Shown here: in pieces, positions 9,990 to 22,800 of the stretch
Position numbering within the stretch: the first letter of the stretch is position 1
Layout of the letters: the number at the start of each line of letters is the position of its first letter
NCBI RefSeq assembly: GCF_040869045.1
Contig: NC_090321.1
Location: forward strand, 30,811,426 to 30,875,425
From: Eurosta solidaginis
Lineage: Eukaryota > Arthropoda > Insecta > Diptera > Tephritidae
Length of the DNA stretch: 64,000 nt
Direction of reading: 5' to 3'
Position numbers and translations under genes: made by a program
The notes under the pieces: model-generated
Databases searched by the model: none
What the model was told of the DNA's origin: nothing
What the model saw: the letters and a program-made list of their open reading frames with translations, nothing else

Positions 9990-10853
9990 AGCCAGTTGAT
10001 GCTGGAGAAAATTATGCTAGCTGCGGAGCTTAACCACTCTGGAATAATATTCTATAAAAGCGTGGAATTGCTGGCGTTTGCTGATGACATCATCATCAAC
10101 CTAAACACCGGTGCCGTAAGTTCTGCTTACCCCATAGTGGAAGAGAAAGCAGTAAAGATGGGTTTGATGGTAAATGAGGACAAACCCAAGTACTCGTTGT
10201 CTACAAGCAAAGAGTCGGCGCATTTGCACCTTGGAAACCACCACCAGCCATAATTTCAGGAGCCAGCATCAACACAAACAACATCATCCGCTGTGAAATC
10301 CAGCGAGAAATCCCTTATGTCAATAAATGCTACTTTGGAATAGATAGGCAATTGAAAAGTAAAGTATTCTATCGGCAAACGAAAATCATGCTCTACAAGA
10401 CACTTACAACTCACAAGTCACTGTATGGTGCAGGAGCATGGAGCATGTCAACGTCAGATGAAGCGGCTCCGGGAGTGTTCGAGAGAAAAGTTCTTCGTAG
10501 GATTTATGGACCTCTACGCGTTGGCTACGGCGCTTACCGAAGAAGATTTAGTGATGAGCTGTACGAGCTTTACGCAGACATCAACATAGTCCAGCGCATT
10601 AAAACGCAGCCGCTACGCTGGCTAGGCCATATTGTGTGAATGAAAGATGATGCTCCGGCTAAGAAAGTTTTTTTTTTATCGAAACCGGCATATGGAAGCA
10701 CAGGAAGCGGGCGGCCCTCACTCCGCTGGAAGGACCAGGTGGAAAACGATTTAAACTCCCTTGGTGTAACCCATTGGCGCCAGTTAACCCCGCAAAGTAG
10801 CGATTGGCGCGCCTTGTTGGACGGGCATAGCAGTTTAAATGGTTAAGCGCCAA
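9990..10853 (+). pseudogene. Non-LTR retrotransposon relic: RT catalytic region to C-terminus
   Basis: The frames begin just before LLAFADDIIIN near 10066, which contains the catalytic F/YADD motif of reverse transcriptase. They continue as MGLMVNEDKPKYSLSTSKES, KCYFGIDRQLKSKV and ERKVLRRIYGPLRVG, then QRIKTQPLRWLGHIV, and end in GRPSLRWKDQVENDLNSLGV. The order and motifs (RWLGHxxRM, GRPxxRWxDxVExDL) are those of the thumb and C-terminal region of insect LINEs. The copy is broken by a deletion or frameshift near 10250 and a stop at 10637, with no 5' half. The clade was not assigned. Confidence 0.8.
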
Positions 10854-12514
10854 TTAAGTAATTAATATAGAGCCGGTAGAGTGTTATCTGACCTCGCCGT
10901 AGTCCATAATAGAAATATTAATACATCACGTCCGACTTTTGACTGTACAAGTGCTTCCTAACGTCAGCAAGAGCAGATTACATTGGCGCGTACCTTGATC
11001 ACAGTCGTGTACTTATACCATCTATGGCCCTTACAAAAAAGTTGGTGATTACTGTAAAAAATTTGTTGAGTAGTTGCCGGGGGCTCCAAAAATAACTCAC
11101 TTTTACTTAATTCCAAAGAAATCAGCTGTTTAACGAGTTGTCAAGTCATGCAGCGTTCCATAAAAAGTATCTACCGCTCACTACTTTTTGGTTGTTATGA
11201 CATGCGAGGGTAACCAGCTCTGACTTCTTTTCATCTATCGCCACGGAAAAATAGTCAGCTCCTTTTTTTTCAACCAACTTATAGTTAAGTGGAAGTTAGT
11301 TTCGCTTCCGGCAGGGCTGATCCCAGAAGTTATCTACAGCGCTCCTTCACAGTGAGATTCCGCCACCGACAGTGCTTTGATGATTTCAAGTCTCCACTAA
11401 GTGAAATATTCACAAAGTTTCTGATCATGGCTTTGTTCGCTGCAGTAAGGAGTTCAATAACAGGTTGCTGATTAAGAAACTAGTTTTTAGAACCCATCGG
11501 AAAGGGTAACCGTCTAATTTCCAAAAACTCTCACGTTCCTCGGCATATAGAGCAAAGCAAACATGTTTTATTTACAATTAACGGTCCTAAAAATGGCAGA
11601 GGGTTGGCTACCATTATACTGGTTAAAATTAGATTAGATGCTATTAGAGATATTAGAGATCTATTTTTTTTTTTTTTGTTTACTTTTCCTTTACAGGAGC
11701 AGTGGATTCTGTGCGGCTTTTCCCCAAAAATGACCCACCCCTGAGTACGTTTTTTGAATTTAAGTAGAAGATTTTAGGAGCCAATCGGTTCAAACCTATA
11801 CCCAAGCTGCTAAGAATCCTAGGTAGAGAAGAAATTCAAATCGATGGTCAGCTTTTTCATTTCTATCATTATAAGTAAGGTGAAATTTTCTAGCAGCTGA
11901 TTCTCCCAAAGAGTATGTTGTGGAGTTGGGGATATATGTCATCTCCGACTGCTTTTTAAAAGGCATATCTAATTCTATAAGTGGCTTTTGTATACCACAC
12001 ATCCACGCACAATAGTTACTGGGCACGACTGCGGATCGGGACATTCCACACATGCCCTCGGAGACGTGTTTGCCCTGATTGAATTTGGGGCACATTTTTC
12101 CAACTGGATACTTCCTAATTAGTCTTTAGCACTCAGAAACCTGAGTTGTATTGTGCAGAGCTCTGTACATTGATAAGAGAGTGCAGAGTCGAGTCCTTTT
12201 CCTCCTCATCTTGAGAGCTTCTGCAGAGGGAGCTTGTTGGTTGGTTTTGGGGAGTGTTAACTGTACTGATGGTGTATATTGGAACGATTTTTCGTCATCC
12301 GTTGTCAAATTTGGTTTCGAGACAAACCGGTTTCGACCTATCATCAGTGTCGATTTTTGTTCGGATCTTTTGTTGTCGTTTGTCTTGTATTTATAGTTCG
12401 TAGGTACATAAGCAGGTATTGCCCAATTGATGCTTGTGTATATTTATGTGTCTGTGCTGTGTGTTCATTCATAACCGAGGGTGGCTTTTACTGATCGATT
12501 TGTGTGGCTGACTG
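10854..12514. other. Non-coding stretch without a firm assignment
   Basis: I see no gene. A poly(T) run lies near 11665-11680. On the minus strand at 11.8-12.1 kb a 99-codon frame has scattered Cys (CPKF, CGMSR, CAWMCG) that faintly recalls the zinc-knuckle region of a retrotransposon ORF1. I do not trust it enough to call it. Confidence 0.4.
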
Positions 12515-12845
12515 AGACAGGTAAAAATCAGTACTTAATGTACTGATGGTCTTTTGCCAGACACAGGTTCGGTGAGTTCCGGCAAGTAGAACTATTAAGG
12601 AACCAGCCCAACCATAACGGGAACAGTTTGATATGATCACGTTGAACCTTCTAGGCCATCCCATCCCCTCCCCTTGAAGAGCTTGTGGACGCCATGGTTT
12701 CTCTTGGGAAATATGTGTATCATACATTCATATTTGTAAAAGGATTATCTGCGTAGGTGAGGTTCAAAATTGGTTTGGGAAAACTGTGAAGCTATAAAGC
12801 TTTGTAAGCTCTTAATGACCCCTTGAGACCTGTAGTTTGCTGGTA
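12515..12845 (-). mobile_element. SINE-like element, copy 3
   Basis: The sequence is collinear with the minus-strand copies at 5.2 and 36.7 kb: TACTGATGGTCTTTTGCCAG, GAACCTTCTAGGCCATCCC, CCCTCCCCTTGAAGAGCTTG and GGTGAGGTTCAAAATTGG. The CAA tail is degraded. Non-coding. Confidence 0.6.
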
Positions 12846-13487
12846 TATATCATTTTGTTGGTCGGCATCATTCTTTTTATTCAAACAAGGTCAATAGTGC
12901 CTGAGACGTCACACTCATCTCAGTTTCTTGCCATGACATCTTATAACTTGCCTGTGTTCAGTCGGCAGCGTAATCGCTGCACAATTTCCTAAGGGGTGCC
13001 CTGGCAGTCTTTTTACAACGAGGTAGCCTTCAACCGAACTGCGTGCCTAATACATGTAAGTCTTGCGCTATTTCCGGAGCCTACAAAATATTGCCATTGT
13101 GCGATAATTTTAACTATCAACAAAAATCTATAAAACGTTAAACGTTTTAGAATAAAACTGTTTAAGCTCGAGTGCTTTAATGACTCCTTTAGGAAAATTT
13201 GCGATTAAGCTAACCATATTTAAAGCACTTTTGCAGATTTGGGGCAATTGAGAATACTTTGCACTTAATAAAAGCAATAACAATAGCAACATCAAAGCAT
13301 TTTAAAAATTGAAAAAAAAAATCTGTTTCAGCGTCTATCGAGGTTGGTTAGCATATGTGTGTCAAGCATTAGACAAGGCTTCAAGAGGTTAAATGATACC
13401 TAAAGGGACAATTTGGGTAATATGTAGTACGCAAAATCTGTACAAGTAGGGCTATTTACTTTAAAAAAATGAAAAAACCAAAAATAA
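12846..13487. other. No feature recognised
   Basis: AT-rich non-coding sequence with A-runs near 13305-13320. Confidence 0.4.
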
Positions 13488-14577
13488 ACAAGTAAAGGTG
13501 TCTAAGTTCGGGTGTAACCGAACATTATATACTCAGCGTGAGGTTCAATTGTACAATTCATTTCAGATAAATTACTTTTCTACATAACACGTGGCACCGC
13601 CCGTTTAAAAAAAAACTTGATAAGTGAAATATCATTGATTCAAAACTATTTTGCGCTAAGATATACTATTTTCGTCTACGACCCTTTTAAAAATCTTTTA
13701 TATAAAAGTGGGCGTGGTCTTTAACCGATCTCGTAAATTTTTTCTAGAAATATTTCCTGCTATAGGGAAAATTTGTGTACCAAATTTTATTACGATCCGT
13801 TAATTTTTCTTCGAGTTATGGCTCTCGAAACATAGAAAATTGCTTAGTCATAAAAGGGGCGGTGCCACGCCCATTTTTTAAAATTTGAAGTTTTTCCTAT
13901 TTATTTTTACAAATACACTTGGGGAATGAAATACCATTGATATAAAGCTCTTTTTTGCAAATATATAGCTTATTTTTTCGTCCACGACCCTTTTAGAAAC
14001 CTTTTATATAAAAGTGGGCTTGGTCCTTAACCAATTTCGTAAATTTTTCTTCAAAGCATTCCTTATAGTAAAGGCAACCTCTCTGCCGAATTTTGTTACG
14101 ATGGGTTTAACGATTTTTGATTTATGATTAATAAAATTGTAAAATTGATTTTATCACAAGTGGGCGGTGGCCCGCCCATTTTAAAAAATGTTTCCAATGA
14201 ATGAGTCTCAATATCAGTCCACACGTCAAATTTCAACATTCTAGGTGTATTATTTACTAAATAATCAGGTTTTATGTGTTTTCCAAAATGTTATATATAT
14301 AAAAAGTGGGCGTGGTTATCATCCGATTTCGCTCATTTTCATTTCCAATCTATTCTGGGTCCAGATAAGCTCTAAGTACCAAATTGGTGAATATATCTCA
14401 ATATTTACTCAAGTTATCGTGTTAACGGCAGACGAACGGCTCAATAAATTTTTTTTCGATACTGATGATTTTGATATATGGAAGTCTATATCTATCTCGA
14501 TTCCTGTATACCTGTACAACAAACCGTTACCCAATCTAAGTTAATATACTCTGTGTGCAAAGCACTCTGAGTATAAA
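13488..14577 (+). repeat. Interspersed repeat, tandem copy A
   Basis: It starts with a short hairpin, GTTCGGGTGTAACCGAAC, followed by ATATACTCAGC, and ends in AATATACTCTGTGTGCAAAG and CTGAGTATAAAA. The outer words (TACTCAG and CTGAGTA) form short subterminal inverted repeats. Inside, a block containing TTTTATATAAAAGTGGGCGTGG occurs twice (near 13695 and 14010). The right third matches the tail regions at 1-260, 16.3 and 20.0 kb. This copy lacks the 128-bp minisatellite. Confidence 0.7.
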
Positions 14578-14592
14578 AAGAAAAAAAAAAAA

Positions 14593-16498
14593 ACAAGTAA
14601 GGCTAAGTTCGGGTGTAACCGAACATTACATACTCAGTTGAGAGCTACGGAGACAAAATAAGGGAAAATCACCATGTAGGAAAATGAACCTAGGGTAACC
14701 CTGGAATGTGTTTGTATGTTATGTATATCAAATGGAAGGTATTAAAGAGTATTTTAACAGGGAGTGGGCCTTAGCTCTATATATGGACGCCTTTTCGAGA
14801 TATCGCCTTAAAGGTGGACCAGGGCTAACTCTAGAATTTGTTTGTACGATATGGGTATCAAATGAAAGGTGTTAATGAGTATTTTAAAAGGGGTGGGACT
14901 TAGTTCTATAGGTGGACGCCTTTTCCAAATATCGCCATAAAGGTGAACCAGGGGTGACTCTAGAACGTGTTTGTACAATATGGGTATCAAACGAAAGGTG
15001 TTAATGAGTTTTTTAAAAGGGTGTAGGCCTAAGTTCTATAGGTAGGCCTTTTCGAGATATCGCCATAAAGGTGGACCAGCGTGACCCTAGAATTTGTTTG
15101 TACGATATGGGTATCAAATTAAAGGTATTAATGAGGGTTTTAAAAGGGAGTGGTGGTAGTTGTATATGTGAAAGCGTTTTGGAGATATCGAACAAAATGT
15201 GGACCAGGGTGACCCAGACCATCATCTGTCGGATACCGCTAATTTATTTGCATATGTAATACCACGAACAGTATACCTGCCAAGATTCCAAGGGCTTTTG
15301 ATTTCGCCCTGCAGAACTTTTTCATTTTATTCTATTTATTATGGTTGGTGACCTACCCATTTTACAAAGTTTTTCTCTAAAGTTATATTTTGCGTCAATA
15401 AAACAATCCAATTACCACGTTTCATCCCTTTTTTCGTATTTGGTATAGAATTATGGCATTTTTTTCATTTTTCGTTATTTTCGATATCGAAAAAGTGGGC
15501 GTGGTCATAGTTTATTATTATTATTATTATTAATTACGTGAACTGAGTTTAGTAAAGATATATCGATTTTTGCTCAAGTTATCGTGTTAACGGCCGAGCG
15601 GAAGGACAGACGGCCGACTATGTACAAAAACTGGGCGTGGTTTCAGCCGATTTCGCCCTTTTTCACAGAAAACAGTTATCGTCCTAGAGTCTGAGCCACT
15701 ACCAAATTTCACAAGGATTGGTAAAGTTTTGTTCGACTTATGGCATTAAAAGTATCCTAGACAAATTAAATGAAAAAGGGCGGAGCCACGCCCATTTTGA
15801 AATTTTCTTTTATTTTTGTATTTTGTTGCACCATATCATTGCTGGAGTTGAATGTTGACATAAGTTACCTATATACTGTAAAGTTATAATTTTTTTTTTT
15901 AAATTTGACTTTAAAAAAATTTTTTTTTAAGTGGGCGTGGTCGGTCTCCGATTTTGCTAATTTTTATTAAGCATACATATAGTAATAGGAGTAACGTACA
16001 TGCCAAATTTCATCATGATATCTTCAACGACTGCCAAATTACAGCTTGCAAAACCTCTAAATTACCTTTTTTTAAAAGTGGGCGGTGCCACGCCTATTGT
16101 ACACAATTTTACTAATTTTATATTTTGCGTTATAAGCTCAACTCACCTACCAAGTTTCATCGCTTTTCCGTCTTTGGTAATGAATTATCGCACTTTTTCG
16201 ATTTTTCGAAATTTTCGATATCGAAAAAGTGGGCGTGGTTATAGTCCGATATAATTCATTTTAAATAGCGATCTGAGATGAGTGCCCAGAAACCAACATA
16301 CCAAATTTCATCAAGATACCTCAAAATTTACTCAAGTTATCGTGTTAACGGACGGACGGACGGACGGGCATGATTTTGATATATGGAAGTCTATATCTAT
16401 CTCGATTCCTTTATACCTGTACATTGTACAGTGTACAACCAACCGTTATCCAATTAAAGTTAATATACTCTGTGAGCTCTGCTCAACTGAGTATAAAA
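14593..16498 (+). repeat. Interspersed repeat, tandem copy B
   Basis: It has the same head hairpin (about 14608-14626) and the same tail, GAGCTCTGCTCAACTGAGTA. After the head it carries about four monomers of the 128-bp minisatellite (14.70-15.19 kb). A long segment follows with repeated AAAAGTGGGCGTGG and GCCACGCCCATT words, some of them inverted relative to each other. No protein-coding frame of significance is present, and the frames it does contain are matched in copy C only through nucleotide similarity. Confidence 0.75.
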
Positions 16499-19400
16499 CA
16501 AGTAAGGAAGGCTAAGTTCGGGTGTAACCGAACATAACATACTCAGTTGAGAGCTATGGAGACAAAATAAGGAAAATCAATCTGGGGTAACCCTGGAATG
16601 TGGTTGTATAACATGTGTATCAAATGAAAGGTATTAAAGAGTATTTTAAGAGAGAATAGGCCATAGTTCTATGGATGAACGCCATTTAGGGATATCGCCA
16701 TAAAGGTAGACCAGGGCTGACTCTAGAATTTGTTTGTACGATATGGGTATCAAATGAAAGGTGTTACTGAGCATTTTAAGAGGGATGGGCCTTAGGTCTA
16801 TCGGTGGACGCCTTTTCGAGATGTCCCCATTAAGGTGGACCAGGGGTGATTCTATAATGTGTTTGTACGATATGGGTATCAAATGAAAGCTGTTAATGAG
16901 TATTTTGAAAAGGAGTGATCCTTAGTTCAATAGGTGGACGCCGTTTCGAGATATCGTCATAAAGGTGGACCAGGGGTGTCTCTAGAATGTGTTTGTACGA
17001 TATGGGAATCAAATGAAAGGTGTTACTGAGCATTTTAAGAGGGAGTGGGCATTAGGTCTATAGGTGGACGCCTTTTCGAGATATCGCCATTAGGGTGGGC
17101 CAGGGGTGACTCTAGAATGTTTGTACGGTATGGGTATCAAACGAAAGGTGTTACTGAGCATTTTAAGAGGGAGTGGGCATGAGGTCTATAGGTGGACGCC
17201 TTTTCGAGATAACGTCATTAGGGTGGGCCAGGGTGACTCTAGAATGTGTTTGTACGATATGGGTATCAAATGAAAGGTGGTAATGAGTATTTTAAAAGGG
17301 AGTAGTCCTTAGTTCTATAGGTGGACGCCTTTTCGAGATATCGCCATTAGGGTGGGCCAGGGGTGACTCTAGAATGTTTGTACGATATGGGTATCAAACG
17401 AAAGGTGTTACTGAGCATTTTAAGAGGGAGTGGGCATTAGGTCTATAGGTGGACGCCTTTTCGAGATATCGCCATTAGGGTGGGCCAGGGTGACTCTAGA
17501 ATGTGTTTGTACGATATGGGTATCAAATGAAAGGTTGTAATGAGTATTTTAAAAGGGAGTAATCCTTAGTTCTATAGGTGGACGGCTTTTCGAGATGTCG
17601 CCATAAAGCTGGACCAAGGGTGACTCTAGAATGTTTGTACGGTATGGGTATCAAACGAAAGGTGTTACTGAGCATTTTAAGAGGGAGTGGGCATTAGGTC
17701 TATAGGTGGACGCCTTTTCGAGATATCGCCATTAGGGTGGGCCAGGGTGACTCTAGAATGTGTTTGTACGATATGGGTATCAAATGAAAGGTGGTAATGA
17801 GTATTTTAAAAGGGAGTAGTCCTTAGTTCTATAGGTGGACGCCTTTTCGAGATATCGCCATTAGGGTGGGCCAGGTGTGACTCTAGAATGTTTGTACGAT
17901 ATGGGTATCAAACGAAAGGTGTTACTGAGCATTTTAAGAGGGAGTGGGCATTAGGTCTATAGGTGGACGCCTTTTCGAGATATCGCCATTAGGGTGGGAC
18001 AGGGGTGACTCTAGAATGTTTGTACGATATGGGTATCAAACGAAAGGTGTTACTGAGCATTTTAAGAGGGAGTGTACATTAGGTCTATAGGTGGACGCCT
18101 TTTCGAGATATCGCCATTAGGGTGGGCCAGGGGTGACTCTAGAATGTTTGTAGGATATGGGTATCAAACGAAAGGTGTTACTGAGCATTTTAAGAGGGAG
18201 TGGACATTAGGTCTATAGGTGGACGCCTTTTCGAGATATCGCCATTAGGGTGGGCCAGGGTGACTCTAGAATGTGTTTGTACGATATGGGTATCAAATGA
18301 AAGGTGGTAATGAGTATTTTAAAAGGGAGTAATCCTTAGTTCTATAGGTGGATGCCTTTTCGAAATATCGCCATTAGGGTGGGCCAGGTGTGACTCTAGA
18401 ATGTTTGTACGATATGGGTATCAAACGAAAGCTGTTACTGAGCATTTTAAGAGGGAGTGGGCATTAGGTGTATAGGTGGACGCCTTTTCGAGATATTGCC
18501 ATTAGGGTGGGCCAGGGGTGACTCTAGAATGTTTGTACGATATGGGTATCAAACGAAAGGTGTTACTGAGCATTTTAAGAGGGAGTGGACACTAGGTCTA
18601 TAGGTGGACGCCTTTTCGAGATATCGTCATTAGGGTGGGCCAGGGGTTACTCTAGAATGTTTGTACGATATGGGTATCAAACGAAAGGTGTTACTAGCAT
18701 TTTAAGAGAGAGGGGGCATTAGTTCTATAGGTGGACGCCTTTTCGAGATATCGCCATTAGGGTGGGACAGGGGTGACTCTGGTATGTTTTTGTACGATAT
18801 GGATATCAAATTAAAGGTATTAATGAGGGTTTTAAAAGCGAGTGGCCCTTAGATGTATATGTGAAGGCGTTCTCGTGATATCCACCAAAATGTGGACCAG
18901 GTGATCCAGAAAATCATCTGTCGGGTACTGCTAATTTATTTATATATGCAATACCACTAACAGTATTCCTGCCAAGATTCCAAGGGCTGTTGATTTCGCC
19001 TTGTAGAACTTTTTCATTTTCTTCTACTTAATATGGTAGGTGTCACACCCATTTTACAAAGATTTTTCCAAAGTTATATTTTGCGTCAACAAACCAATCC
19101 AGTTACCATTTTTCATCCCTTTTTTCGTATTTGGTATAGAATTATGGCATTTTTTTCATTTTTCGTAATTTTCGATATCGATAAAGTGGGCGTGGTTATG
19201 GCCAGATTTCGCCCATTTTTTATACTAAGAAAAAGTGAGCTCAGGTAAGTACGTGGGCTAAGTTTAGTAAAGATATATCGGATTTTGCTCAAGTTATTGT
19301 GTTAATGGCCGAGCGGAAGGACAGACGGTGGACTGTGTATAAAAACTGGGCGTGGCTTCCACCGATTTCGCCCATTTTCACAGAGAACAGTTACCGTCAT

Positions 19401-20232
19401 AGAATCTATGCTCCTACCAAATTTGAGAAGGATTGGTAAATTTTTGTTCGACTTATGGCAATAAAAGTATTCTAGACAAACTAAATGAAAATGGGCGGAG
19501 CCACGCCCATTTTGAAATTTTCTTTTATTTTTGTATTTTGTTGCATCATATGATTACTGGGGTTGAATTTTGACTTAATTTACTTATATACAGTAAAGAT
19601 ATTAAATTTTTTGTTAAAATTTGAATTTAAAAAAATTTTTTTTTAAAAAGCGGGAGTGTTCTTAATCCAATTTTGCTAATTTTTATTTAGCACATATAGA
19701 GTAATAGTAGTAACGTTCCTGCCAAATTTCATCATGATATCTTCAACGACTGCCAAATTACAGCTTGCAAAACTTTTAAATTACCTTCTTGTAAAAGTGG
19801 GCGGGGCCACGCCCATTGTCCAAAATCTTACTAATTTTCTATTCTGCGTCATAACGTCAACCCATCTACCAAGTTTCGTCGCTGAGTTATCGCACTTTTT
19901 CGGTTTTTCGAAATTTTCGATATCGAAAAAGTGGGCGTGGTTATAGTCCGATATCGTTCATTTTAAATAGCGATCTGAGATGAGTGCTCAGGAACCTACA
20001 TACCAAATTTCATCAAGATACCTCAAAATTTACTCAAGTTATCGTGTTAACGGACGGACGGACGGACGGACGGACGGACGGACGGATATGGCTCAATCAA
20101 ATTTTTTTTCGATCCTGATTATTTTGATATATGGAAGTCTATATCTATCTCGATTCCTTTATATATGTACAACCAACCGTTATCCAATTAAAGTTAATAT
20201 ACTCTGTGAGCTCTGCTCAACTGAGTATAAAA
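16499..20232 (+). repeat. Interspersed repeat, tandem copy C (expanded)
   Basis: Copy C begins immediately after copy B. Head and tail are as in B, but the internal minisatellite has grown to about 18 monomers. The segment from 18.88 to 20.23 kb is closely parallel to 15.19-16.50 kb of copy B. Near the right end a (GGAC)n microsatellite is expanded to about nine units (20053-20090). The element is non-coding and its class is unknown. Confidence 0.8.
16595..18880 (+). repeat. 128-bp minisatellite, ~18 monomers, two monomer types
   Basis: The anchor word TTTGTACGATATGGGTATCAAA recurs near 17119, 17247, 17376, 17505, 17633, 17762, 17890, 18018, 18146, 18275, 18403, 18531, 18659 and 18787, a spacing of 128 or 129 bp. 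Type A has CAAACGAAAGGTGTTACTGA. Type B has CAAATGAAAGGTGGTAATGA and GGAGTAGTCC. From about 17119 the order is A B A B A B A A A B A A A, followed by a diverged last unit. Older, more diverged monomers lie at the left edge. Confidence 0.9.
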
Positions 20233-21429
20233 ATACGAATCTCATAACAACTCTTGACTACAAACAGCTAAGCGACTATGTCAGCTCCGGTAGCCGTCAA
20301 GCTTTACAGTGCAAATCACATATATTTACATACATATCAACGTAGTAAGTGGCAGTCAGCGATTACGAAATTGATAGAACAATGGACGGGGAAAGTGTTA
20401 ATGAAAACAGATAGACAAATTAGCTTAATGGTTAAGTGTGGAGAAGAGGCGGGTCATAGCATTAAACAGCTGTTAATGAAAAGAACAATGTAAGAAATAC
20501 TGTAAAAAATTCAGTTACACATACAAATGCATATGCCCACTTATATGTAGGTTTATAAAAAACAAAGAAAAAATTTGCAAGTAGCAAAAATTAACAACAC
20601 AGCCGTCAAGCTTGGCTTTGAATTTCAATTGCTAGCCATTGTGTCTCGGCATGTAATTAGAAGATATGAAAATTGTTTATAATTTGAATGAGCAAAAGAA
20701 GACAAAGTAAGATAGCCGCACTTTGAACAATCAGTCAGTATTGGTGTCGATATTAATGGGCCTTTTAAAAAGGCGGTCAAAGTCTTTATATTGCCCAAGA
20801 ACAGTAAACAGTGGTATCGAATTTGATAGTAATGCACAAAACCAAATTTGCAAAAAAATTGAAGAAGATAAAATGAGGAACAAAAAATACTCAAAACGAA
20901 GTAAATACTGCGAGGCGAGAAAAAATATTTAAAATAAAGGCAATAATGTTAAGGTGGTACCGCTTAGGGCTTGTGCCATGCATATCTCAGCCTACGTAGA
21001 AGTGCAAGCAGTAGTTGGAGAAGGCAGTATTTATCTGTGCCTCTAGAATAGAAGTCTCAAATCAAAAATCACAACATGCAGGAGCAGGCAATGTCGACAG
21101 GTCCTCGAAAACATTGAACAAAGAGGCAAGAAGAAGGCATGGATGAGAATATGAAGATTTTTGAGAGGGAGCTGCTCAATTATGCTGGGGTCCTAAATAC
21201 AAATCTTCAGTGCAATAAGTTGGCGTCGGGAGAATACCTCCTAAATCTAGAGAAGAGTTTCTTTAACGACGAACTGACCTAGAAGCCAAGGCTCTTATCC
21301 CGGGGTAAAGTTTCTGGACTCAACATTTGCGTATACGGAGTCTACTACGCGAAATGGGGTGGCAAGTTGAGAGTTGCAGACAGGGTATAGAACATGAGGA
21401 CCTGTGATAGTAGCAATGTAGAAGTAGTT
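20233..21429. other. Non-coding stretch, no firm assignment
   Basis: I see no supported gene. Sequence around 21.1-21.4 kb has a short plus-strand frame (ERELLNYAGVLNTNLQ) that I cannot place. It may be transposon debris. Confidence 0.4.
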
Positions 21430-22800
21430 GCAAGTTATTTATAAATAGGTAACAGGAATTGAACGAATGGTCTTTGATAGCCCATCATTCTGTGACCAAG
21501 CATATATAAGCCTCAGCAACCCGCAGAAGCTTGTTTAACGACCAAACTGAAAACCCCATCCTCTTGGCTAATACTAGAAAAACTTTCTAGGACATATGCC
21601 ACTTCTGCTTCTAGATTTGACAGCTGTATCACTCCTTATAGCTGAAGTCTTAGCTTGGTAAGCGCAGGGCACGAGAACAAAATGTGCTCGATCGTTTCCT
21701 CCTGTTAACACTTGCCAATCCTAAATCAAAGGCATGTTACGCCAGAAGGCAGTGCCCAGTCAGAGTATCCGTCATAAGTATATAATCCGCTCTTTTCAAT
21801 AATAGGAGTATGGTTATAAGACCTACACATGAATACCCAGAAACATGGGCATCGCAACAGATTTCTGATTGATGAGGCTACACCTCCCAGGGGCTTAAGG
21901 GGTAATCTCCGTAAGCATTATGAAGAAATACGGCACTTGAGAACACAGCCGTATGAAGCAAAAAAGCACAAGCAGGTCCTCAGTGATATCCACAAACAGG
22001 CGTTGGACCTCTATGTCGGGAATTGCCCGGCGAAACCAGTACTTAAAGAAACATACCCAGAACTAGCAGATGATGAACGCACCCTCCCTAGAAAAACGCG
22101 TGTCACTCCAGCTCACCTTCGATCTGGGTACTGTAACAGGTTGAACTCTTACCTATCCAGAATCAATCCCGACATACAAAATATATGTATGTCCTGCTTG
22201 CAATGTATCCCCACATGACAACACCCATCTCTCCAAATGTAATGTGGAACCAACGACTCTAACACCCCTCCCATTATGGTTCAACCCTGTTGAAACTGCA
22301 AGTTTCCTTGGACTCCCGTTAGACGACATTGATAACAATTTTTTGATTGGTCGCGAAGCATTGGATGGGGCGAAGCACTGCTACAATAACAACAACAACA
22401 ACCTACACATGAAATTCGTCACCTTACAACCCCGCGCTTTGGTCCACGCCTTTTCCGCTTGGTCGATCATGTGCAACTCTCGCCTTCTCTTAATCTCGCA
22501 CAATCTAATTGAGACGTCAACGGGGCAAGCTTCGAGGATGCGCTCCGTTTGATTAGTTCATCCGCTGTTTGATTCCCATCCCTCTATCCCGATTCTATCC
22601 AGGGGTTGCTTGCACCCCATTAGAAGCAGTTTATACTATTTTCTTCCAATGCTTCTACTGCTTAGTTACTGTGTACACCTGAAAACCGTTAAAGTGATCT
22701 GGCAGCTTTTAGGGTCCTCTTATTTCTGGATCAGTACAGTATACCACAGACTCTGCTCCTTTCACTACTTTGGAATCACCGGGAGTTACAAACGCTTTCA
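21430..22800 (-). pseudogene. Non-LTR retrotransposon relic (minus strand), split by a later insertion
   Basis: On the minus strand near 21.66-21.71 kb the text reads ETIEHILFSCPAL, followed by TKLRLQL and SNLEAEVAYVLESF. This is the same C-terminal block as the plus-strand relic at 61.6 kb. The relic is interrupted by a jockey-like 3' fragment with a 13-bp target duplication and resumes to the right of it at 22414. It is heavily mutated. The right edge is a guess. Confidence 0.55.
21834..22400 (+). mobile_element. 5'-truncated jockey-like LINE insertion with target duplication
   Basis: This is the 3' end of the same family as the 26.1-28.8 kb copy. The frame reads RGLRGNLRKHYEEIRHLRTQ, then GNCPAKPVLKETYPELADDE and HLRSGYCNRLNSYLSRINPD. 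A frameshift follows, then PLWFNPVETASFLGLPLDD. The element ends in GGGGCGAAGCACTGCTACAA and a (CAA)n tail. It is flanked by the direct repeat ACCTACACATGAA at 21821-21833 and 22401-22413, the hallmark of target-primed reverse transcription. Confidence 0.85.

Noticed and set aside
11796..12095. 99-codon minus-strand frame with scattered Cys
   Set aside because: Cys spacing does not fit a zinc knuckle well enough, and no neighbouring ORF2 was found.
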